5,766 nt of DNA, taken from assembly GCA_026706225.1 (NCBI GenBank), contig JAPOZE010000682.1, positions 1 through 5,766 on the forward strand. The letters run 5' to 3'. The stretch is from Acidobacteriota bacterium (GTDB lineage Bacteria; Acidobacteriota; Terriglobia; Versatilivoradales; Versatilivoraceae). The translations under genes and the position numbers were made by a program. The first letter of the stretch is position 1, and every line of letters starts with the position of its first letter. Positions 1 through 5,766 of this stretch are shown one piece after another. The notes beneath the pieces are model-generated. The model had not been told where the DNA came from, did not search any database, and saw nothing but the letters and a program-made list of their open reading frames with translations.

Positions 1-1
1 A

Positions 2-712
2 GACGGGTTCGTAGTGGTGAAGGGATTCCTGAATGCCCAGGAATTGAAGCGGACGGAGCGGGAGATCGACCGCTACATCACCGAAGTCCTTCCCACCGTC
101 CCCCGGATTCACGTGGTCTATGAATCGGGATGGAGCGGGCCGCTGAAGCAGTTCTCCAGAATGGAGCTCTATGATGAGTATTTTCAGCAAGCGCTCCGGC
201 GGCCGGCCACCCTGGATCTGCTGGGCGCCTGCCTGGGAGAGCCGGTGGAACCCATCACCACTGAAGTCTTCTACAAACCCGCCCGAGTCGGTTCGCCGGC
301 CCTCTATCACCAGGAGAACGCCTACTTCAATTACCTCCCCCCCTACGGATTGGTGACGTGGATCGCCCTGGACGAGACCACCCTCGAAAACGGCGCCGTC
401 CATTTCGTCCGCGGCAGCCACCGCCTGGGAGAAATCCCCCATGCCCGGACGGGACTGCCCCTGTTCACCAAAGCCCTCTCCGAACCGCCCGACCCCGAAC
501 TCTATCCGGAAGTCCCGGCCCTGCTCCAGCCGGGAGACGCCTCCATCCACCACTTCCTCACCATCCACCGCAGCGGTCCCAACAACACCGACTCCCATCG
601 CCGGGGATTCGTGCTCGACTACCGTGGGCGCAGCACCGAGGTCAACCAGGAAGCATCGCGGAGCCACGAAGCCTACCGGAAGCGCATCTACCGCAAGGCG
701 GGAGCCCTGTAG
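2..712 (+). CDS. Phytanoyl-CoA dioxygenase (PhyH)-family protein, 5' end missing
   Basis: This is a probable Fe(II)/2-oxoglutarate-dependent oxygenase of the PhyH family, a cytosolic group that hydroxylates varied small molecules or acyl chains; the substrate here is unknown. The reading frame is open to the left edge. A GTG lies at 14, but the residues before it (DGFV, then VVKGFLNAQEL) already form the usual PhyH N-terminal strand, so the true start is probably a short way upstream, outside the window. Counting from that GTG, the metal site is YHQENAYF (H99, E101), followed by WIALDETTLENGAVHFVRGSH (about 116-136), then GD at 174-175 and IHRSGPN (distal ligand H185). R196 or R197 is the likely 2-oxoglutarate-binding arginine. 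The carboxylate ligand is Glu where this family normally has Asp (HxD). There is no signal peptide in the visible part. The gene ends with TAG, 8 bp from the convergent propeller gene, and its promoter is not in the window. Family assignment is firm; substrate is not. Confidence 0.88.
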   Translation, partial: DGFVVVKGFLNAQELKRTEREIDRYITEVLPTVPRIHVVYESGWSGPLKQFSRMELYDEYFQQALRRPATLDLLGACLGEPVEPITTEVFYKPARVGSPALYHQENAYFNYLPPYGLVTWIALDETTLENGAVHFVRGSHRLGEIPHARTGLPLFTKALSEPPDPELYPEVPALLQPGDASIHHFLTIHRSGPNNTDSHRRGFVLDYRGRSTEVNQEASRSHEAYRKRIYRKAGAL

Positions 713-720
713 CCCGCGTT

Positions 721-2517
721 TCAGAACTCCTTCTCCAGACCCTTCTCCTCGTCAAGCCGGTAGTGGGTGTCGGCGGGAACGTCACGAAATTCCTGCGTCA
801 CCCCGCTGGGCCACTTCACCTGCACCTTGTCGATTCGCTCGGCGGCCCCCAGGCCGAAGTGGGCTCTGGGGTCGCTGGCCGAGAAGATGCCGACGGTTCG
901 CTTGATCTCCCGGACCTGGCGGAGCTCGCCGGCGACCACCGTGATGCGGGCGCCGATGCCGTCACGGTTGCTCCGGGTCCCCCTGGCGCGGAACATGACC
1001 CAATGGTTGGGACCGGCGCCTTCATGCCTGAAGAGCTGGGGAGTCCCGTTGAGGTTGCCGATGATGAAGTCGATGTCCCCGTCATTGTCCAGATCTCCGA
1101 AGGCCATGCCCCGGCCCAGCAGCTCTTTCTGCAGATCCGGTCCGGCCGACTCTCTCACATCCCTGAAGGTTCCGTCCTTTCGATTCAGGTAGAAGGAAGA
1201 AGGCTGGTAATAGCGGTCCGACCAGCCGGCCGTCAGCACCAGCGCATACACGTGGCCGTTGGAGTGGAAGATGTCCTTCCAGCCGTCATGGTTCAAGTCG
1301 TAGAATCCCGCCCCCCAGCCGACCAGCATCCACTCCGGCTGGCTCAGCCGGGCCTGCTGGCTCACGTCCTCGAACAGGAGCTGCCCTCGATTGTGGTAGA
1401 GCGTGCTGTAGTCGTCGGCGAAGTTGGTCACGAACAGATCCAGTCGCCCGTCGTTGTCATAGTCGGCCGCATCCACTCCCATGCCAGCCTGGAAACGCCC
1501 GTCGGCGTCGGTCGCCAGGCCGCTCAGAAAACCCATTTCCTCGAAGGTTCCGTCTCCCTGGTTGACAAAGAGCTGATTGGGCGTGCTGTCGTTGGCCACG
1601 TAGAGATCCGGGTCCCCGTCACTGTCCAGATCGGCCCAAACCACCCCCAGGGAGTAATAGCGGTTTTTCACGTTCAACCCCGCCGCCTCGGTGACGTCCG
1701 AGAAGGTTCCGTCTCCATTGTTTCGGTAGAACCGATTGGCCGCCCCCTCCAGACCAATCGGACCGCAAAAGGCGGGAGCTCCCCGATAGTTGCAGATGGG
1801 CTTCGATCCTGGTGGGGGCAGACTATCGAAGTTGTAGCGAACATAGTTGCAGACATAGAGATCCAGATCCCCGTCCAGGTCGTAGTCGCCAAAGGCCGAA
1901 GAGGAGCTCAACCCGGCGTCTCCCACACCTGCCTGTGAGGTGACGTCCTGGAAGGTGCCGTCTCCCCGGTTCCTGTACAGGATGTTGGCCTGCAAGTTGT
2001 TCAAGTAGACGTCCACAAAGCCGTCGTTGTCGTAGTCCCCCAGCGTGACTCCCATCCCCCAGGCCGGCCGGGTCAAACCCGCCTTACGGGTCACCTCCTC
2101 AAAGGTTCCGTCTCCCTGGTTCCGATAGAGCGAGCCGTGCGGGTTGTCTCCCTTGCGAAATCGTTCCAGGGTGGACCCCTGAACCATGATCAGATCCAGC
2201 CAGCCGTCGTTGTCGTAATCGAAGAAGCCGGCCCCGCCGCCCTTGGCCTCGAACAGGTAGGGCTTGGTCTTTTCGGGGCCATTGATATGGAGGAAGTGGA
2301 TGCCGCTGGAGCCGCTGACATTGGTGAACCGGGGAACCGGGTCCGCCCCAAGGAGCCCCCCGGCCGAGAGCACCAGATACATCCCAATCAAGACCGACAG
2401 GGCTTTGGAAGAGAGGACAAAGTCTAGGATTGGCTCCGAGGGGGTGGAAACGGCCGATCGCAGCCCGCCTGTTTCGCCGGACCGCCAGGTACAGGATGGG
2501 AACCCTCTTGTCTTCAA
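721..2517 (-). CDS. Secreted CRTAC1-like protein: seven FG-GAP/VCBS repeats plus ASPIC/UnbV domain
   Basis: This is an exported beta-propeller of the CRTAC1/ASPIC-UnbV type. Such proteins are thought to act outside the cytoplasm in binding or adhesion, and no enzymatic role is established. Seven calcium-loop motifs of the DxDxDGxxD kind start near residues 100, 161, 211, 296, 352, 407 and 475. Most are followed by a blade motif such as LYRNQGDGTF, consistent with seven blades. The sixth loop is degenerate (DLNHDGWKD). The ASPIC/UnbV domain covers about 503-588, with GTRSNRDGIGA, HFGLG and WPSG. Cysteines at 223, 242 and 251 sit in the insert between blades three and four. The start is uncertain. 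The longest version uses TTG at 2517 and places a signal-like hydrophobic stretch at 39-57 behind K38, with likely cleavage near A58. ATG at 2382 (MYLVLSAGG) would give a short, uncharged signal, and TTG at 2391 is also possible. None has a clear Shine-Dalgarno sequence. It is the last gene of the cluster. Residue numbers assume the 2517 start. Confidence 0.9.
   Translation of the reverse strand: MKTRGFPSCTWRSGETGGLRSAVSTPSEPILDFVLSSKALSVLIGMYLVLSAGGLLGADPVPRFTNVSGSSGIHFLHINGPEKTKPYLFEAKGGGAGFFDYDNDGWLDLIMVQGSTLERFRKGDNPHGSLYRNQGDGTFEEVTRKAGLTRPAWGMGVTLGDYDNDGFVDVYLNNLQANILYRNRGDGTFQDVTSQAGVGDAGLSSSSAFGDYDLDGDLDLYVCNYVRYNFDSLPPPGSKPICNYRGAPAFCGPIGLEGAANRFYRNNGDGTFSDVTEAAGLNVKNRYYSLGVVWADLDSDGDPDLYVANDSTPNQLFVNQGDGTFEEMGFLSGLATDADGRFQAGMGVDAADYDNDGRLDLFVTNFADDYSTLYHNRGQLLFEDVSQQARLSQPEWMLVGWGAGFYDLNHDGWKDIFHSNGHVYALVLTAGWSDRYYQPSSFYLNRKDGTFRDVRESAGPDLQKELLGRGMAFGDLDNDGDIDFIIGNLNGTPQLFRHEGAGPNHWVMFRARGTRSNRDGIGARITVVAGELRQVREIKRTVGIFSASDPRAHFGLGAAERIDKVQVKWPSGVTQEFRDVPADTHYRLDEEKGLEKEF
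1544..1563. repeat. 20-nt direct repeat inside the propeller gene, copy 1
   Basis: The 20 bases at 1544-1563 recur exactly at 2102-2121. Both copies encode the QGDGTF part of a propeller blade motif on the minus strand. Partial relatives lie near 1157, 1705 and 1951. This is an intragenic repeat arising from the protein's repeat structure, not a mobile element. Confidence 0.7.
2102..2121. repeat. 20-nt direct repeat inside the propeller gene, copy 2
   Basis: This is identical to 1544-1563. It encodes the blade motif around residues 134-139 of the propeller protein, counted from the TTG at 2517. The other copy encodes the equivalent motif near residues 320-325. Confidence 0.7.
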
Positions 2518-2554
2518 AGTCTTATAGCCGTTTTGGTTTTTCTTCGTGCCCCGT

Positions 2555-2574
2555 CGTGGAAAATTCCTTCCACG
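2555..2574 (-). other. Intercistronic stem-loop between the TPR and propeller genes
   Basis: CGTGGAA at 2555-2561 pairs with TTCCACG at 2568-2574 around a 6-nt loop, forming a perfect 7-bp stem. It begins 3 nt after the TPR stop codon in the direction of transcription. No T-run follows on the minus strand, so it does not look like an intrinsic terminator. It may instead mark or protect an mRNA 3' end, or uncouple translation of the last gene. The hairpin is seen directly; the role is inferred. Confidence 0.45.
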
Positions 2575-2577
2575 CCC

Positions 2578-3495
2578 TCATGGCCTCAGCCGGCCCCGGC
2601 CCTCCCGGTCGCGTATCTGTTCGAACCGATCCATCTGCTTCCGAGCATCCCGGGGGCGCCCCGTCTCCAGGTAGAGGCGGGCCAACAGGTAGTGGGCGTC
2701 CGGGAAGTCGGGTTTGAGGTCGATCCCCTGCAGCAACGCCTCAATGGCCTTGGCCGGTTGCTCCAAGCGGTGGTAGGTCTTGGCCAGGAAGAAGTGAAGC
2801 TCCGCCTGGTCCACCTTTTTGCCGCGGAGCGCCTGCAAGTGATCCACAACCTCCTCACCGCGGCCCATTCTCAGCAGGGCCTTGGCCAGGTGAAAACGGG
2901 CCTCGGCATGTTCCGGATGAGACTCCAACTCCGATCTGAAGCGCTCGACGGCCTCACCGTCCCTGCCCTGCCTGAAAAGGAGTCTCCCCAGTCCGAATTG
3001 AACCGCGGGATATCGGGGATCGGCCTCTGCTACCGCTGTAAACTGCTTCAAGGCCAGGCTGTCGAGATTGAGCTGAAGGCAGTAGACGCTGCCCAGCAGG
3101 AGACGGGCTCTCAAGTTGCCGGGCTCGATGGCCGCAACCCGCTCCAGAGCGGTCGCCGCCCGGCGATACTTGTTGTCCCGCAGGAAAAGAACGGCCAGTT
3201 GGAAGTGGGCCCTGGCCAGATCGGGCTGCAATTCAACCGCTCGGCGCAACGAGGCCTCGGCGTCGCTGAACTGATGCAGGGCGCTGTAGATATCTCCTTG
3301 AAGCAGGTAGTAGCCCGCCTTGTCGTCTTCCGCGGCTACGGCTTGCTGTATCCGGACCAGGGCCTCCAGGTAACGCTGGTTCCGATAGCTGGCCAGCGCC
3401 TTGCGATAGTCCTCCGACTGGGCCAGAAGCTGGGGGCCAACCCACAGAACAACCATGGCCAGGACAGGCAACGGAGCCAGGACCCGCTTGATCAT
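2578..3495 (-). CDS. Secreted tetratricopeptide repeat (TPR) protein
   Basis: This 305-residue protein is built almost entirely of TPR helices and probably acts as a protein-binding scaffold outside the cytoplasm. A signal peptide is clear: MIKR, then a hydrophobic core at about 5-24, with likely cleavage after A25 (LLA-QS). After a partial first repeat near 28-57, 34-residue repeats run from about 61 to 297. They show the usual pattern, for example a repeat ending AVELQPDLARAHFQLAVLF and later GIDLKPDFPDAHYLLARLY, giving seven or eight repeats in all. The C-terminal tail is short and basic. ATG at 3495 is chosen because it gives the signal peptide. The frame stays open far upstream, but only by reading antisense-frame sequence across the cytochrome gene. 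A TTG four codons upstream (3507) is a weaker alternative. The Shine-Dalgarno sequence is poor. The gene lies 62 bp after the cytochrome and is probably co-transcribed with it. Related cytochromes often carry a TPR region in the same chain, which suggests the two products work together. Confidence 0.9.
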   Translation of the reverse strand: MIKRVLAPLPVLAMVVLWVGPQLLAQSEDYRKALASYRNQRYLEALVRIQQAVAAEDDKAGYYLLQGDIYSALHQFSDAEASLRRAVELQPDLARAHFQLAVLFLRDNKYRRAATALERVAAIEPGNLRARLLLGSVYCLQLNLDSLALKQFTAVAEADPRYPAVQFGLGRLLFRQGRDGEAVERFRSELESHPEHAEARFHLAKALLRMGRGEEVVDHLQALRGKKVDQAELHFFLAKTYHRLEQPAKAIEALLQGIDLKPDFPDAHYLLARLYLETGRPRDARKQMDRFEQIRDREGRGRLRP

Positions 3496-3557
3496 GCAGT
3501 CTCGCAATTCCGGACCTTGGTTCTGAGACAAGACACTGGGAGGCAAGCCGGACCCGT

Positions 3558-5396
3558 CTACTCGGCCAGGCCCAGGGGATAGTCGTTCCGCTGGCTCAGC
3601 AGGCGATCGAAGGCCCGTTGCCGGAGGTTGCCACGGCCATCGAACAGGACGGCAGACCCGTTTGCCCTCCGATGTTGCCGGCCGGCACGGCGCCAGATCT
3701 CCAGGGCCTTGAGACGAGCCTGGGCCCGCTGCTGCGGAGAGTCCACGTAGTCGTACCGGAAGTCGCTGAAACCGGGCAGTTGCCGGAGCGAACGATAGGC
3801 GATGAACCTCACGGCATCGTAGGGATCCTCCAGCAACTGGGCCAGATAGGGCGCCATCCAGCCCGAACCGGAAGCGGCCCTGGCCGGTTCCCACCCCAGA
3901 CTCCAGGCCATGAGCGCCCGCTGGCCGGCATCGCCCTTCAAGGTCCAGAGCACCGAGGCCGCGATGGTCTCTTCTTCCCTGGACAGCTTGGGCCTGGGCA
4001 CCCCGTACCACTTCTGAAGGTTGTCGGCCGTCCAGGCCAAGGTCTTGTCCAGGTGGCACTGGTTGCAGGCGTTGGGCCGCCCCGTTTCCAGGCTGGCAGC
4101 CACCGTGGGGCTGCTGATCTGATGGCTGCGAATGGACTTCAGCAGGGCGTAGGAGGTGTGAGACATGTGGCAGTTGTAGCATTCGCTTCCGGGAGAACCC
4201 GGCCGGTGACGGGTGTGCTCCTCCAGCCTGGACTCGAAGTCGGGGTGGCACTGCAGACAGGCCTGATTGGTATCCATGCCCGGCTGCAACTGGTCGTTGG
4301 CCCAGGACTTCAGGGGCCGGGGATCCTCCGGCGCCTTGTGCAGGCGGTGGCAGGACAGGCAGGACATCTGACCCACCTGGTAACACCCCGACTCCAGAAG
4401 CCCGCTGTACTCTCTTCCGGCCGTCCGAACCATTCCATCCGACCAGAAGACCGACTCCAGGAACCGTGGCTGCGCCTTCAGATAGGCTTCCATCTGGGGA
4501 GCGCCCCGACTCTGGTGAAAGCGGATCAGGAAGCGGCTGTCGTTGAGATCCTGTCCCGGCCGGTAGGAAAAGCCGTGGTTCAACCACTGGACCAGTTCCT
4601 GCTGGTCACCGAAGGTAAAGACGCTGTGGCACTGTCCGCAGACCTGGGAGGAACGGTCGTGGGGCAGCTTGGCAGGATTGACGATATTCAGCTCGAGTTT
4701 GCCGCTGCGATAGGCTTCCAGGCTGCCCGGCCGGCTCATGACCTGGACATGCCGCCCCCCCGGACCGTGGCAGGCTTCGCAGGCAATGCCGAACTCCGCC
4801 ACCTGGGTGTCCATGTTGTCCAGAGTGGCTACCCGGGGGCGGCCCAAAGTGGTGTGGCACTGCAGGCAAGCCTGGTTCCAGCGCCCCGGCTGAGTGGAAA
4901 TCCGGGGTGAGGGCGGCATGAGGAAGGTGGACTTTTCGGGGATCCAGCGGCCTTCCTGGATGGCGTAGACAAAGGGAAACAGCTCCAGCTTGCGGGTCGA
5001 GCCGCTGGAAAACCAGTACATCTGGAAATGGTGCGAGCCCGTGGTCAGGACGATGCGCCTCTTGATGCGCCCCATGGACGGGTGGGGCATATCCGCCCAT
5101 ATCCGATCCCCTTCCCGCTTCAAATGGTAGGTCTGGCCCTCCAGTTTCAACTCCACCTGCTCAATGGGAATGGCCAGAGCTTCCGGCGTTGCCACCTGGG
5201 TCATGGTCCGGTGGTAGGAGGCGTGCCAACTGGCGTGGTTCTGCGGATGGCACCTTTGGCACTCCTCGGATGAGACGTATCCGTAGTCCAGGACCTGCAC
5301 CGGCCGGCCCTGCTCCTGAACCGGGGCCTTCTGGCCCAGGGCTGTTGTCGGCCACAGCAGCGACACCAGCGCCAGCGTTAGAAGAATGACTACCAT
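3558..5396 (-). CDS. Exported octaheme c-type cytochrome with HEAT-like C-terminus
   Basis: This 612-residue protein is probably a periplasmic or surface electron carrier or redox enzyme. The N-terminus is a signal-like hydrophobic stretch (about 2-20, cleavage near TALG-QK), unusual in having no K/R before it. Eight CxxCH heme sites begin at C46, C177, C206, C253, C346, C380, C406 and C444. The motif CEACHGPGGRHV at the third site resembles the cytochrome c554 group. A roughly 125-residue, apparently beta-rich insert separates hemes 1 and 2, and 89 residues separate hemes 4 and 5. PNACNQCHLDKTLAW at heme 8 is, from memory, typical of a large uncharacterised family of multiheme cytochromes that often continues into HEAT and TPR repeats. 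Residues about 475-545, with LLEDPYDAVRFIAYRSLRQL, look HEAT-like. An unpaired C338 precedes heme 5. The start is ATG at 5396; an in-frame TGA at 5411-5409 rules out a longer form. No strong Shine-Dalgarno sequence is seen. It is the first gene of the cluster. The substrate is unknown. Confidence 0.93.
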   Translation of the reverse strand: MVVILLTLALVSLLWPTTALGQKAPVQEQGRPVQVLDYGYVSSEECQRCHPQNHASWHASYHRTMTQVATPEALAIPIEQVELKLEGQTYHLKREGDRIWADMPHPSMGRIKRRIVLTTGSHHFQMYWFSSGSTRKLELFPFVYAIQEGRWIPEKSTFLMPPSPRISTQPGRWNQACLQCHTTLGRPRVATLDNMDTQVAEFGIACEACHGPGGRHVQVMSRPGSLEAYRSGKLELNIVNPAKLPHDRSSQVCGQCHSVFTFGDQQELVQWLNHGFSYRPGQDLNDSRFLIRFHQSRGAPQMEAYLKAQPRFLESVFWSDGMVRTAGREYSGLLESGCYQVGQMSCLSCHRLHKAPEDPRPLKSWANDQLQPGMDTNQACLQCHPDFESRLEEHTRHRPGSPGSECYNCHMSHTSYALLKSIRSHQISSPTVAASLETGRPNACNQCHLDKTLAWTADNLQKWYGVPRPKLSREEETIAASVLWTLKGDAGQRALMAWSLGWEPARAASGSGWMAPYLAQLLEDPYDAVRFIAYRSLRQLPGFSDFRYDYVDSPQQRAQARLKALEIWRRAGRQHRRANGSAVLFDGRGNLRQRAFDRLLSQRNDYPLGLAE

Positions 5397-5490
5397 AGGA
5401 ACTTGGTTTCAGGGACTTCCCGCAATCGGGCACCCCGGTCATCCGCCCAGGCGAGTTGTGACAGGTACTCGCTGAACTTCCACTAGGGCG

Positions 5491-5520
5491 ATTATGGCAC
5501 ACTGTTTCGGTCGGACCCAA
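5491..5520 (-). promoter_or_regulatory. Candidate extended -10 promoter for the cytochrome-TPR-propeller cluster
   Basis: Read on the minus strand, CATAAT (5496-5491) matches the -10 consensus at five of six positions. It is preceded by TG plus one base, giving an extended -10. TTGGGT (5520-5515) is a weak -35 element at an 18-nt spacing. The implied start near 5484 would leave a leader of roughly 87 nt before the ATG at 5396. It is the best sigma-70-like match I found in this gap, judged by eye only. Confidence 0.4.
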
Positions 5521-5688
5521 GAGAAGCGGTGTGGGGCTTGGTGGCTCAACGGGGCTGCATTCTCGACAAGCGTGTACGTGTTTGCCCACCCTCCATCCTT
5601 ACCGCCCTGCCGTGCGAACCAATCGGGAAAAAACGGCCGATCGTTCATGAAGACGAATCGAGACCAAGACCGATGGACCTCCTTAGCT

Positions 5689-5701
5689 GTGACGGCGTCA
5701 C
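5689..5701. repeat. 13-nt palindrome GTGACGGCGTCAC
   Basis: Six-base arms GTGACG and CGTCAC flank a single central G. It could be a binding site for a dimeric regulator or the outer part of an extragenic repeat, since two further palindromes follow within 61 bp. Only the symmetry is seen directly. Confidence 0.4.
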
Positions 5702-5723
5702 GGAATGAAGCCCACCCGGGAAC

Positions 5724-5740
5724 GCGGGCGTCCCGCCCGC
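5724..5740. repeat. Strong GC hairpin, REP-like
   Basis: GCGGGCG at 5724-5730 and CGCCCGC at 5734-5740 form a perfect 7-bp all-GC stem around a TCC loop. Very similar GCGGGCGTCCCGCCCGC-type hairpins occur in intergenic DNA of many environmental bacteria, by my recollection, where they are often mis-annotated as short ORFs. No T-run follows on either strand, so an intrinsic terminator is unlikely. Confidence 0.5.
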
Positions 5741-5748
5741 ACAACACT

Positions 5749-5762
5749 GGCAAGGCCTTGCC
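5749..5762. repeat. 14-nt perfect palindrome GGCAAGGCCTTGCC
   Basis: The sequence equals its own reverse complement across all 14 bases. It lies 8 bp from the GC hairpin and reaches almost to the window edge. It is probably part of the same dispersed extragenic element; the rest may continue beyond the window. Confidence 0.45.
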
Positions 5763-5766
5763 CATC

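Larger units (their letters stand above)
5397..5766. other. Intergenic region upstream of the cytochrome cluster
   Basis: I find no convincing gene in these 370 bases. Open frames exist on both strands, but the predicted peptides are arginine/proline/serine-rich and two of them are translations of the palindromes near the right edge. The part nearest the cytochrome holds a candidate minus-strand promoter and a leader of about 85-90 nt, with a small CCCG/CGGG hairpin at 5419-5430. Positions 5530-5680 show nothing I can name. The right end holds three palindromes, listed separately. Confidence 0.6.

Noticed and set aside
698..717. A GCGGG/CCCGC hairpin over the dioxygenase stop codon as a terminator
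   Set aside because: The stem is only 5 bp with a 10-nt loop and just three T residues downstream, too weak to call an intrinsic terminator.
358..1938. A 526-codon plus-strand open frame opposite the propeller gene
   Set aside because: It begins inside the dioxygenase gene and runs antisense to a propeller with clear repeats and domain motifs. The predicted peptide has no recognisable domain, and long antisense frames are expected in GC-rich coding DNA.
2533..3582. A 349-codon plus-strand open frame opposite the TPR gene
   Set aside because: It mirrors the TPR repeat codons on the other strand and has no independent start context or motif.
3496..4587. N-terminal extension of the TPR reading frame up to 4587
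   Set aside because: The extra 364 codons lie in another frame of the cytochrome gene and show no TPR or other motif. The signal peptide starts at ATG 3495.
3618..4910. A 430-codon plus-strand open frame opposite the cytochrome gene
   Set aside because: It has no domain-like features, and it is antisense to a gene with eight CxxCH motifs and family-specific sequence.
3558..5396. Assignment of the cytochrome as NrfA, HAO or octaheme tetrathionate reductase
   Set aside because: All eight sites are CxxCH with no CxxCK, and the HEAT-like tail and the heme spacing do not fit those families.
5439..5765. A minus-strand open frame of 108 codons at the right edge
   Set aside because: Its first part (GKALPVLCGRDARVP) is a translation of the palindromic repeat, a common source of false ORFs. 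The rest matches nothing I recognise.
5648..5766. A plus-strand frame from ATG 5648 open to the window edge
   Set aside because: It reads through all three palindromes (giving GTRASRPHNTGKALP) and has the look of repeat translation. There is no clear ribosome binding site, and only about 39 codons are visible.

Overview
The window reads as ordinary GC-rich chromosomal DNA from an environmental bacterium. No tRNA, rRNA, CRISPR array, transposase or phage gene is visible. The families present (a PhyH-type dioxygenase, a CRTAC1/ASPIC-UnbV beta-propeller, a secreted TPR protein and a large secreted multiheme cytochrome c) are, from general knowledge, common in uncultured Acidobacteriota, Planctomycetota and similar marine or soil lineages. 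An Acidobacteriota-like source is my best guess, held weakly because no phylogenetic marker is present.

Layout. Positions 2-712 (+) hold the C-terminal bulk of a phytanoyl-CoA dioxygenase-like Fe(II)/2-oxoglutarate enzyme whose start lies left of the window. It converges on a three-gene minus-strand cluster, with only 8 bp between the two stop codons. Read in the direction of transcription, the cluster is: an octaheme c-type cytochrome with a HEAT-like C-terminus (5396-3558); a signal-peptide-bearing TPR protein (3495-2578); and a seven-bladed FG-GAP/VCBS propeller with a C-terminal ASPIC/UnbV domain (about 2517-721). The two gaps inside the cluster are about 60 bp each. The second contains a 7-bp stem-loop just after the TPR stop codon. 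Positions 5397-5766 appear non-coding. They carry a candidate extended -10 promoter for the cluster and, at the right edge, three closely spaced palindromes that look like a dispersed extragenic repeat.

How the genes may work together. All three minus-strand products look exported: a heme-rich electron carrier, a helical repeat scaffold and a calcium-stabilised propeller. In related cytochromes known to me, a TPR region follows the multiheme/HEAT part in one polypeptide, so a separate TPR gene immediately downstream suggests a split form of the same machine. A periplasmic or cell-surface redox complex is a reasonable hypothesis, but its substrate cannot be read from the sequence. The dioxygenase is probably unrelated to the cluster.
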